A stretch of DNA of 64,000 nt from Pseudozyma flocculosa PF-1 (taxonomy: Eukaryota; Basidiomycota; Ustilaginomycetes; Ustilaginales; Ustilaginaceae): NCBI RefSeq assembly GCF_000417875.1, contig NW_006920881.1, positions 784,760 through 848,759 on the forward strand, in the 5' to 3' direction. Shown here piece by piece: positions 21,635 through 31,939 of this stretch (the stretch's first letter is position 1; the number at the start of each line of letters is the position of its first letter). The notes beneath the pieces were generated by a model. It saw only the letters and a list, made by a program, of their open reading frames with translations, did not search any database and was not told where the DNA came from. The translations under genes and the position numbers were made by a program.

Positions 21635-22228
21635 GGTGGCTAGCGGGTCGGTTCAAAGAGGGCGAGCGTTCAAAACAGGGCGAGAGATGATGGTGACGGT
21701 GGTGGTGGTGGTAATGTAGGTGGCAGCTGGCATGCCTCGAGGAAATGGGGTGCGAGGCAGAGAAAGAGGGGGGAAAGAGGAGGGCCTGCACGAGCCATTG
21801 GCCTTCGGCCCACGGCGGCATCTTCGGGAGGCTTTGTTCCGCTCGTCAGGAAATCCGAATTAATCAAGCAGAGCACAGCGGGCCCTCAGGGTCCATGCGT
21901 CGGTCCTGGCTGGCCAGGCAGGCCGAGCCAGCGCGCGGGGTTTTCGCCGAGCAAGTTGCCGGTCCAGCCATTTCCCGACTTCCGCCTCTGAACGCGCTCA
22001 GACCACCGCCAGGCCAGGCCAGGCTGCTCTGCTCGCCTCGCCACTCTCGCGTTCATGTCGGGCAGCAGCGACCAAGAGGCCAACACGTTACCACCAGGTG
22101 CCCACCTTCGTTGGATGCTCTCGATCCGGATCGCGGGGCCACACACGCACCCGCCGGCTACTTTATCAAGCTCTTTTCATTGCGACGTCTCTGTGTGGTC
22201 CCTACCGGGGCGTGTCGCGATCGAAAGC
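21635..22228. other. Intergenic, aminotransferase promoter and HOT 3' region
   Basis: 594 bp between two minus-strand genes. A GGT/GGA-rich plus-strand tract at 21690-21715 is the pyrimidine-rich leader of the aminotransferase. Nothing else is recognised. Confidence 0.5.
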
Positions 22229-23979
22229 TTAGTACGCCACTGTCAGCACATTCGCAAACATGCGCAGCAGGGAGGGACGAGGGCAACGTCAGCGAGAGGG
22301 CTCGACATGTAGCGGCCGCCGGAGCAAACAGCGGAACCTTGAGCAACTCACTCGACTTCTCGAGGATCCTGGCGAGGTGCTCGTGGCCGTCGGCGCCCAT
22401 CACGTCTCCGATGCCCGGAGCGAGGTCGAGGACGCGGCGCTGGGGAATGGTGCCCTTGACCAGCGGCTCGACTGTGATGCAAGAACAAGGCCAAGGAAGG
22501 GTAATCGCCGTTTTGTCAGCTTCTATGTGCACGGCAGAATCGAAAGACGGCTGCTGCTCATCCTTGCGACGACTCACTGTGCTCGTGCGCGTATCCCAGC
22601 TTGCTAAGGCCGCGCGGCACGCCGAGGTCGGCCAGGAACTCTGCGATGCGGTCGTAGACGAGCTGGCCCACCTCGCTGTCGGGCAGGCGTGCAATATCGG
22701 ACGCCTCGCTGACGCTGTCGTAGCCCTTGAAGATGGCCGCCACCTCCCGGTGGCGGTCCGGTGCACTGGGCGCGGTGAACTCAAACACGGCCGGACCCGT
22801 CAGCGCCACCGAGACGCCATGCGGGACAATGGGGTGGTCGACCTCGTAGCCGTCGTGCTTGTACTTTGCAAACTTCTTGTTGAGGCCGCTGATGGGGTAC
22901 GACATGCCGTGGCAGAGGTGGACGCCGGCGTTGCCGAAGCCGATGCCGGCGAAGGTGGCGGCGAGGAGCATCTGGCCGCGCGCCTCGGTGTCGGTGCGGT
23001 CACGGGCGACGCGGGGCAGATACTTGACCGTCTGCTTGAGCGCCCACAGCGAGAAGACGTCCGAGATGGGGTTGCGTCCCTGGTAGGCGGGCCTCTGAAG
23101 CGGGTTCTGCGGGCGGGGCATCCTCTCGGTATAGGGGATGGCCGTGTAGGACTCGAGGGCGTGGAAGAGGACGTCGAGGCCGGCGCTGATGTGGACGGCC
23201 GTGGGGCAGGTTTCGGTGTTGAGCGGGTCGACGATGCCCAGGAGGGGACGGAGTGCGCGGCTGGCGATGCCCGTCTTTGACTCGGTGGCGGTGTGGTCAA
23301 AGATGGCGGTGCCCGTCGTCTCGGAGCCGGTTCCTGCGGTGGTGGGGATGGCGAGGAGGGGCTTGAGGACCTTGTCGATGGGCGTTCCCTTGCCGATGGG
23401 TGCGTTGACAAACTCGAGCAGGTCGGCCTCGGGGTAGCAGCTGAAGAGGTTGGCGACCTTGCAGGTGTCCATGACGGAGCCGCCGCCGACGGCGAGGAAG
23501 TGGCTAAAGTTCTGGGCGCGAGCAAACTTGATGGCGTCCTGCCAGCTCTCCTCGTTTGGCTCTACGCGGACGCGGTCAAAGATCTCGAACTTGACGCCGG
23601 CGTTGTCGAGGCCCTGGATGGCCTGCTTCATGGGGGTGAGGTTGCGGACGGTCGAGTCTGTGAAGACGCCGACCTTTTGGGCCTTCATGTTGGCAAAGTC
23701 CATTCCGACCTCCTTTGTGACGCCCTCGCCGAAGCGGACGTTGCTGGCGGCGAGCTCAAATGCGTACTCCTTCTGGAGGGCGTCGTCGACGGGGGTGGCG
23801 TATCCGCGGGCGGTTGCGCCCGACTGCTGACCGTGCTTTGAGATCATGTTGAGGCCGGCGCGCGCCATGTTGAGGCCGCCCCTGGCGGTGGAGCAGCCGT
23901 GGCACGGGCAACCGGCGGCGTGCGACATGCGCATGAGGTTGAGGATGGAGCTCCTCGAGGCGGGACCGGGCTTGGGCAT
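22229..23979 (-). CDS. ADHFE1: Hydroxyacid-oxoacid transhydrogenase, mitochondrial (iron alcohol dehydrogenase family)
   Basis: The model is complement(join(22229..22239,22352..22471,22578..23979)), 510 aa. The final exon is only 11 nt and encodes the closing Met-Ala-Tyr and stop, which matches the short aromatic end of homologues. The iron-dependent alcohol dehydrogenase fold is clear: GGGSVMDTCK at 165-174 (nucleotide loop), PTTAGTGSETTG, and the metal-binding region with HISAGLDVLFHALES, GFGNAGVHLCHGMSYPISGL and DHPIVPHG. Similarity to animal HOT/ADHFE1 runs the whole length. The family oxidises 4-hydroxybutyrate coupled to reduction of 2-oxoglutarate in the mitochondrial matrix. The first 60 residues look like a presequence, with an unusual CPCHGC cluster at 24-29. 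The frame is open to an ATG at 24147, but the start at 23979 leaves a better presequence. Confidence 0.9.
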
Positions 23980-24287
23980 CGTGGGGCGGTGCGGTGCAGA
24001 GGGTGGTTTCAGGGAGTGAGGGCGAGCGAGGGCTGGGGATGGGGATGCTGCAGTAAGCGATGGCAAGTCGCAAGAGATGAGCTGGAGCAGGGAGGGTGGT
24101 GGATGACGATAGAAGAGGTGAGAGGGCGGGGGGAGAGAGAAGGCCATCTGCCATGGCTCTCTCTCTGGCCGGCGAGATGCGCGCCCTCGGCATTGGCCAG
24201 GCCTCGATGAAGCCGGTGGTGCGGCTCAGAGTGCGGGGTGCGGGGGCAGGCCGGGGCTGGCCTGGTCTGGCCTGGCCTCTGGGCTTT

Positions 24288-24315
24288 GGCTGGCTGGCTG
24301 GCTGGCTGGCTGGCT
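24288..24315. repeat. (GGCT)n microsatellite
   Basis: Seven tandem GGCT units upstream of HOT. Confidence 0.9.
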
Positions 24316-24736
24316 GTCTGTCTGCCTGGCTCGCCTAGCCGCCGCGTGTGGAGAAAGGCGGACCAAACGACCAGCGGAGTTGCCGGTGGGCCCAAAGCAA
24401 GCAGCGGCAGGGCGAGGCCAGGCCAGGCAAGCGGCCGGGCCCCCCCATCTCGCTCGGCATTATTCAAATCCAAGCGGCGGCTGTACGCTTAGGTACCGCA
24501 GTCTCGCATCGCATCGCCTCGCCTTGCCCCTCTCCTCCTCGTCCAGGCCTCCCCGCTCGCACTTGGGCGTCGAGGTCATCCCGAGCCCGCTGTACGACAT
24601 CGTCGCGCGTTTCTCTCAGCCAGGAATGATACAGCTAGGTGGTTTGGCGGCTCAGAATACATAGAGTGTCACGCCGACCCGACCAGGGCGGCGTAGCCCT
24701 TTGGCGGCCGCAGAACCAAAGGTCCAGGATGCGAAT

Positions 24737-24740
<4 letters not shown>

Positions 24741-24784
<44 letters not shown>
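24741..24784. repeat. (GA)n microsatellite
   Basis: Long GA dinucleotide run with one AAA interruption, about 110 bp downstream of the hydrolase stop codon (CT on that gene's sense strand), probably in its 3' UTR. Confidence 0.95.
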
Positions 24785-24893
24785 GATACCGAGTCGAGTG
24801 TCCGTGCTTGTAGTGTCGCGCTGGGGCTGGAGAGCATCTCGCCACCATCGCAACAAGCGCATCGCATCTATGGGTGGATTACAGGGCGCCTCG

Positions 24894-26482
24894 TCAAAGC
24901 GCCGTCAGGACGCCGGCGACGGCCGCCAGCCCGGCTCCCAGGGCCAGGCCGGCCTGCAGCGAGGCAACATCCATTCTGGCGGCAGCGGCGGCCGAAGAGC
25001 TGCCGCCCTTGCCACCGGCCCCCGTGCTCCTCGAGCCGGCTCCCTTGGCCGCAGCAGTGTACCCCTCCTGCGTATCGAGCCCATCGGCAAACAGCCGGTA
25101 GAGCGAGATGTTGTACGACATCATCTCGTAGTCCTGGTGCGAGACGTTGGGCATCAGGTTGAGCGTGTGGTTGCTCGGAAAGCCGCCTGCCATGTCGCCC
25201 AGCGTCGTGACAATGTCGCAGCCCCGTTCCAGGTGGTTGGCGCCCTGCGTCGCCGCCTGGCACGATGTGTCGCCCTGACCATTGTCTAGCAGTCCCAAGC
25301 TATAGTGCACGTGTCGGCTGCGGTAGGTGGCCACCACGGCGTCCTTGTTAGCCTCGACGTCAGAGCGCGCGTAAGCGGGCAGCTGCTTGGTGTCGCCACC
25401 GACGCCGTACGGCCAGGTGTCGACGTCGGCGCAGCTGCTGTTGGCGTAGGTCCGCTCCGAGCTCGGCCAGGCGTAGCTGCCCGGGTTGCCGACCCAGTAG
25501 GCCACGTTGGCGTCGTACGGCCTCGACTTCTTGAGCATCGCGTACCGCTGCACCATCTGGGCGCCCATGCTGTGGCCCGCCAGCACCACGCGGTTGAGGG
25601 CGGGGAACTGGTCCTTGTCAAACAGCATGTCGAGGAAGCCGTCGAGCACCCGGTACGTCGAGATCGAGGCGCTGCCGGGACCACGAGAGAGCTCGCCGCG
25701 CTGCCACTGGGACCCGTACCAGTAGAGCTCGTTGGGCTGCACGGCACCCGCCTTTTGGTCGTCGCTGTTCATCCAGCACGGGCCGAGGATGAGGACCGAC
25801 GAGTTGGTGACGCCAGAGGTCGAGTTGGCCGCCTCGACGCTGAGGGCGTTTTGCATCATGGACGTGTACTTCCAGCAGTCCCGCGGCTTGCCAGGCATCA
25901 CGAGGACCGCCCGCTTGATCTGCTTCGGGTCGTAGTTGGCCGTCTGGTAGAAGGGCTGCGATGCGGGCGCGTGGATGCAGGGGAGGCGTGGTCCAAGTCG
26001 TCTGTCAGCTCGAGGTTATCCTGGGCGCAAGTGCATGTCTATCTGGCGGCCGCGCTCACCATGATGGCACCGTCCTTGACGGTCCATGTCCTGTTGAGCT
26101 GGAAGTCTGGGATCTCGGGAAGAGCCTGCCAGCCGCCATCAACGCTGCCGTTCACGGTGGCCTCGGGCTGATAGTAGACGCCAGAGTTCCAGGGCAGCTG
26201 ACCGTCTCCGGCGACGTTGTACTTGTACAGGTCACCGGTAGCGAATTGTCCGGCAATGAATGGGAGCGCCCGGGCGACCTTGGCGGCGCCGACGGGATCG
26301 GTCATGGCCTGCTGGTAGAGGGCCTCCTGCTGCGCCTGAGAAGCGGGCTGCTGCTGCTGGTCCTGACGTCGTTCGAGATGGACAGGCCGTCCGAGAGGCG
26401 CTGATGGGTGAGCACTGCTGGGCGAGGCAGCGGCGAGAGCCGTGGCTGCCAGCCCGCCGAGGAGCGTGCAGGCGAGTCTCAT
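24894..26482 (-). CDS. Secreted alpha/beta hydrolase, probably GPI-anchored
   Basis: The model is complement(join(24894..25955,26060..26482)), 494 aa; the intron is phase 0 with a GTGAGC donor. The start at 26482 gives a clean signal peptide (MRLACTLLGGLAATALAAA); an in-frame ATG eight codons earlier is less good. A possible Kex2-type site (LERRQ) follows. The core has AVLVMPGKPRDCWKY as an early strand, a nucleophile elbow GHSMGAQ with serine near residue 270, and a likely catalytic histidine in the NVSHQDYEMM segment. Several N-x-S/T sites and paired cysteines suit an extracellular protein. The end is a small-residue linker (SSAAAAA) and a hydrophobic tail without charges, typical of a GPI-anchor signal. 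The substrate is unknown; an esterase or lipase role is plausible only by fold. Confidence 0.82.
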
Positions 26483-29400
26483 GCTGTGGTGTCGAGGCGG
26501 TGGCAAGTCTAGGTGGAACTAGGGGGGCACGCAGGTTCGTCGATGCGCAGTGTCGATGCCGGTTGGTCTTGGATCGAAAGGAGACGAAAAGGAAGAGGCG
26601 GTAGCGGGCAAGGACCGGGCGCAAAGGAAGGTATTATACGGTAAACGGACCGGGCGGGAGGCAAACGAAGGTGTGATAGTGAGGGGGACAGAGACAGGAT
26701 CGCGGGATAAAGGAGAGAAAGGGCGATCCCAGGACGAGGACCGAAGGAGGAGCGGGCTTGTGCCCAGTACGGTTCGAGTACGGCAGCTGGACGGACGATG
26801 CCGAGCGTACGTGTTGATCCAGAAGCAGGGCAGACCCGAGAGGAAGACATCAGAGCAAGGCACGTACGGTCGATGGCCTCTTGGGCTTCGGCGGGGCGCT
26901 ATCTTGGCCCTTGGCGGGTTCAGTCAGTCGAGCTACGCCGCCAGCCGTACGTGCCGCGACGTCGGCGCCCGTCACGGCACGGCGCGGCGGCACCGGCCAA
27001 CAGGTTAGTACATCATGCATGCCATGCCGTGCCATGCCATTGCCATTGCCATGTAGAACGAACCAACCATTGTCGAACAGGCGCACAGCCATGTACATAT
27101 GTACACTACTGTACAGTACATACTCTGAGGACCGGTGCTGCGAGCTGCCACCGTACTGTATCAGAAGCCCCGCCAGGCCTTGACAACAGGAGAGGCGGCC
27201 CGGGGTTTGAGAAGAAGGGGCCAACGTACGGAGCGCGCGGTTCCTTGGGTACGGAAGCTGCAGCCTCGGGGACGATGGCAGGGCAAAGAGGCCAGGGGCA
27301 TGAAAGACACGCCTGCGTCGAGGCCGAACGGACTGGCAGCGCCGGGTGCGAGTTTGCTGCACCCTGTCCTGCCCCTCGGTCGATCTTCTGCGGAACGAGC
27401 TTGCTTGCTTGCTTGCTCCAGAGATAGAGCAGGCGGCAGGCGGCAGAGAAGAGAAAAAGAGAGGCGAACGAACGGGCACAGCGACGGCATGTGCTGTCTG
27501 CTCGTCGCTCTCGCTGCGTGCTTGGTGCCTGACGTATCCGCCTTACGGCAGCCGGCAGTCGGCAGCCATCCCCGCCCTCAGACGAGGGAGGCAAAGGCAA
27601 AGGATCCTCGCGATCAGGAGCGAGCCGGCTCTGGCCAACTTCCAGACCCTCCGTACGGAATCGAGCCGACGAGGCTGTGCGCTCATCTCCAACGCCGATC
27701 AGGCTCGTCAGACGCGCAGAGGCAGACGGTCGCCTCGTCAGGCGATGGCGCAAAGGCGCTTGGCCCGGTCGCCCATCCGCCCGCTCCGCTCGTATTGCAA
27801 AACGCCAAGCGCCCTGGCCCGGCCCCCTCTGACCTTGGCGCTGACGTGTCGCGGCCAAGGTCGTCACACGGTGACTACGGGATGCAGCGCTGCACGGCGC
27901 CGAGCGTCGACGCCGTGCGACCACTCTTACATCACGCCAAGATGTGCGCAAAAGCACGAGGTAGCAAGTTGATGTCTGAACGGGGGCGGCCCGATCCTAC
28001 AGGGAGCCAGCCGTCTGTCGCCTGCCATGCGAAAGCCGAGCCCTGGCGTCGCAGGCGAGGGCCTCGAAACGTTCTAAGTTGGCCAGCGCCCTGCCAGCCG
28101 TTAGCGCGGCCTGTCCAGCTGCCTGCTGCCTAGCTTGTTTACATGCCTGAGGCACTCGGGCGGCATGCTGCGGTCCGAGGATGATCTGTTTCGGAGACGC
28201 CGATCTGAGAGTGTAAGTGCAGCCCACCACCCTGCTCCTTCTCACGCTCCAGCTGATCCCGGTACTCGCACTCAGACGACAGCGGGGCTGGAGAGGGGCG
28301 GAAGGAAGCAGTGCGGAGACGAGGGGCTCCGAAGACGGCTTCGCCCTCCGCAGCCCCCAGCCGGACCTAGATCGCACCACCCGAGCAGCTTCGCTCGTTT
28401 GGAGCATCACCGCGCCGAGAAAAGTACAGGTTGCAACAGGCGGGTGCGAAGAAGCCGTCCCGACAGCGAGCAGGCCGTCTTCAGACTGGCGACGTACACA
28501 AGCTTCTTTAATTGACAGACACTGTACCCGTCCATGGACGGGGACCTGAGTCGTGCCCACCCCGGCCTTCGTCGAAAGACGCGATGGCAGGTCTGGGCCC
28601 GCAAGGAACCCCGACGAGACGCGGAGCGCCGCTGTCGGTCAACTCAAGATATGAAATCGGACCGGCAAGTTCCGGGGTTCCGCAGTGGTGGCGGTTTCAA
28701 GGCCAGCGGGGCATCTGCAGCTGGCAGCCCCGGATAGCTCAGCTTGTACGTAACTACATACATACTTCCTTTGTGCCGTTCCTGCTCGGTGCAGTCGAGG
28801 TGTGAGCCCCCCCTGATCGCATCGCCGGGCCGGCGGCAACGCAGGCGAGAGAATGCTCCGACGCCGATGCTCGCTCGTCCTGCCTTGTCTCTCCAGAGCA
28901 GCCCAGCAAAGCTCACCGCCGCACACCGCGCTCCGACTCGTCACCTGCATTCGACCACGCCACTCTGGTCATTCTCTGCCACGCATCCGAGGTTGACCGA
29001 CTCCGTTGCAAACATTTCGAAACTGGCGTGGGGGGTGAGGGCGTCGGAGATGGATACAACAACAGAAGGACAACAGCGGCGATGGCAGGGGTGCGTGGGT
29101 CTTTGCTGCAACGAGGCTGCGATGCTTTCGACACTGGAGAAAAGAGGGACGGACAGGAGGCGCGTCGAAGAGAAGAGCGAGGTAGGGCCGTGACGGGTTT
29201 TCGTGCGCGCCAACTCGCACCGTTAGAGGGGGACGAGCGGCCGCTTTGAAAGTCGAGGGGAAAGGGCGGGGCGGGTCAAGAGAGAGAAACCAAAAGAAGG
29301 GGCGAAAGGGGGGGAGGGAGGACGGAGGTTGCGATGCGATACGTAGATCGGCGAGGAGTCGAGATGTCAAGCATCCTTCGCGAGGACGCTGTCGGGTCCC

Positions 29401-29584
29401 GTCAACGGGGACCGACATCAAGAGGTAGGTTCGCCATGACAAGCGCGCCACGCACGGCGCAGAACGAAGGCAGGGGAGAGAAAGAGGCGCGAGCGGATAA
29501 TACACGAAGAACGGAGGCCCAGTCGAGAGAGGAACAACGGGCCTCCCATGCCCGCCTTTTGCGAAGGGGGGGTTTGTTCCCCTT
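26483..29584. other. 3.1-kb gene desert
   Basis: The DNA between the hydrolase start and the NRG1-like stop. Open frames on both strands are short, Arg/Ala-rich and overlapping, as expected from high GC alone; none shows a domain. It holds a TATAATA-like element for the hydrolase (26629-26637) and GTACATAC-type motifs at 27091-27124 and 28745-28765. The 29.0-29.5 kb part is purine-rich on the plus strand and probably belongs to the 3' region of the zinc-finger gene. Confidence 0.5.
26629..26637 (-). promoter_or_regulatory. TATA-like element upstream of the hydrolase gene
   Basis: The minus strand reads GTATAATAC here, about 150 bp upstream of the chosen start codon, in otherwise GC-rich DNA. 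The position is compatible with a fungal core promoter. Assigned by pattern only. Confidence 0.3.
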
Positions 29585-31939
29585 TTACCACCGTCGACCG
29601 CCAGAGCCCGGAGGGTTGAGCGGTGGCAGGGTAATCTTGTCCTGTGATGCGCCGGAGCGCAGCGCAGAATTATGAGGCTGAGTCGCCATCCGATCCGCGT
29701 CAATCGTGGACAGCTCGCGATCGTCGTTGGCCTTGATCGTGCCCGTCAGCGGGCTCCTGCTGCTGTGGAGCAGGGGCAGTGTGAGATTGCCGCTCGGAAT
29801 CGATGAGAGCGGGTCGTCCCGGCAGCTCGATGCGTCTAGGTTGGTCGAGCGATCCGACGAGTAGGGATGCTGGTAGCCGGGACCCGCGGAGCCGGCCGCG
29901 CCAGTGAGCAGGCGCGATCGTGCCGTCAAGGACGACAGAGCGGCCGGAAGGCTGGTCGACGATGTGTTGGCACTCGCCAGCTTGTCCAGCACCGATAGAG
30001 ACCGCGCCGCGGCCGAGTCGGGCCCCGAGTTGCTGCTCGACGTCGGGCTCGACTTGGGGCTCTGGGAGGCACGGGCAGAAGGCATGTTGGAGCCGGGCGC
30101 CGAAATCGGGTAGGGCGCTCCCGAGGAGCGAAGCTGCGCGGGCATCGCGCCACCGCGGTCGTGGCTCGTGCCCATCGACAGGCTCCTGCGGTGGAAATCG
30201 GCGGGATCCTGCTCAAAGCGGGGGCTCGCTCCGCTGAAGCCGTTCGCTCGGCCATACGGCTGAGGCATGCTGAGGTTGGCACTCCGCAGGCTGGCCGCAT
30301 CGAGTCGGAGATCCCCGTCCGGCAAGCCGGGCAGCGTACGCAGGGCCGGGTCGATGCTCTCGCGCCGGGATGCCGACGCAGTCGACTGGCTCAACTGCGG
30401 CGACGACATCTCCAGGCGCGGGTCAAAGACCGAGCTGCCTCCGGACCAGGCAGGAGCGAGGCCGGGGGCAACGCTCATCGCCATGGGCTGTCCAGGTCGC
30501 GAATACGGTTCCGGGGGCACGACGCCGCCGTGGGGATGCGGGAGCGACAGCCGGTGGTGGCGCACGGCGCTCGAGGACCAAAAGTCGCTGGGGCCGTCGT
30601 AGTGCGGAGGCTCCACGTGAGCGATGCCGGGTAGGCTTGCCTGCCGTTCGATGCGCGCGCTGCCGACCGAGGACGGCGAGGTGCTCCGTTCATCTTCCAG
30701 CGCCGTCGAGTGCAGCGAGTCTCGACGACCGCGGGGCATGCCGACCATCCGCTCGATCGTCTCGCCCTTCTTGCGCCCGTGCTGGTCCTTGACCTCGTGC
30801 ACCACGGCGATGGCAGTGCCGTCCTCGAGCGCGCGCCGGCCGAGCTCAGCCTTGGCCTCTGCTTCGGCGTCGAGGCCTTCGACCTCCATGCCGTCGAGCT
30901 CGTACTGACCGGATGCCTCCCGAGCCTGCGAAGACTGCGACGATCGCCCCTTGGGATGCAGGATGTGTGTGCGGTAGTGCTGCAGGCTGTTGTCCTGTCG
31001 GGAGAAGCGCGCCTTGCAACCGGGGAACGTGCAGCGGTACGGCTTTTGACCTGTTGGGCGCGAGTGCGTCAGGAGGCGGTGTCAGTCGGTAATGGTGAGA
31101 ATCCGAAGCACGCCCACGCGACAAAGCCGGGCATTCAGCGGCGTAGAGAGAGCCTCTGACTTACCAGTGTGGATCCGGTTGTGCCGGGCAGCGTGGCCGC
31201 TGGTGGAGAAAGTCTTGTCGCATCCGGGATGCTGGCAGGGGTATCTCTTCTTGCCGCCGATGGTGATGGCGCCCGATCCACCCTCTTTGCCACCCTTCCG
31301 TGCCGGAGCCGAGGCGCCGGCGGCGTGGGCCTGGCCGTTGGTGTCGTAGCCCGAGCTGGCACCCGGCGTCGGGTAACCTCTGGACCCCATATCCGCCGCG
31401 CTCGATGGTCGTCGGCCATAGTCGGAGGGATCCATGGGGGGCGGGTTGGCGAAGCCGCCAGAGCGATCCCACTGGCCCGGAGGAAAGACGCCAGACATCG
31501 AGGGCGCCATCGTATCGCCAGGGCGACCGCTCATGGGCAGCGGCGACGCGTTGAAGTGCTCAGTCGAGGAAAACGTAGTGCGTGGTCCGCTCATCGACGT
31601 ACGCCTGTCCGACATGTCGATGCGGGGGAGGCGGGTCGAGTTGCTTATGTCGGAGCCGTTCTTCCGCGTGCCAGATCGGTTACCGCCGTCTAAGGCAGGC
31701 TCGATGGAGGTGGCGGGAGAGCTCGAAGCAGAAGAGGAAGATCGCCGGCCACTGGACCGGGTGAAGGAGTCGGTCGAAGAGGCATGCTGCGATGCACCCT
31801 CGAACGCGGAACCCAGGGGCCGGCCGCCCGTGGCCGACAGAGTCAGGGGTCCTTCGCTTTCAGACGAAGAGCCACGGCGACCACGACCGTTCAAGAGAGA
31901 TACCACCCCACCGGCCGATGGCAGTGAGAAGGTGCTCAT
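29585..31939 (-). CDS. NRG1: C2H2 zinc-finger transcription factor, NRG1-like
   Basis: The model is complement(join(29585..31050,31165..31939)), 746 aa. One intron (GTAAGT donor) falls exactly in the linker between two zinc fingers. Finger 1 is YPCQHPGCDKTFSTSGHAAR...H, residues about 233-257; finger 2 is YRCTFPGCKARFSRQDNSLQ...H, about 262-286, with the canonical HTGQKP linker. The SGH-ARHNRIHTG and FSR-DN-LQHYRTH wording is that of yeast Nrg1/Nrg2, repressors of glucose-repressed and filamentation genes acting with Tup1-Ssn6. The remainder is disordered and Ser/Pro-rich, with an acidic helix-prone stretch near 325-365. The gene is followed upstream by an 8-kb gene-free region. DNA-binding family is confident; repression of the same targets is inference. 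Confidence 0.87.

Larger units (their letters stand above)
23980..24893. other. Intergenic, HOT promoter with two microsatellites
   Basis: 0.9 kb between the HOT start and the hydrolase stop (both minus). The first 170 bp upstream of HOT are open in the HOT frame and pyrimidine-rich in sense, more likely leader than coding. No gene is seen. Confidence 0.5.

Noticed and set aside
27106..28133. Overlapping open frames on both strands in the 26.5-29.6 kb desert
   Set aside because: Similar lengths in several frames, Arg/Ala/Pro-rich, no domain; expected from high GC.
28725..28815. tRNA-like box A (GATAGCTCAGC)
   Set aside because: No matching B box (GGTTCGA-type) at a suitable distance and no cloverleaf can be drawn.
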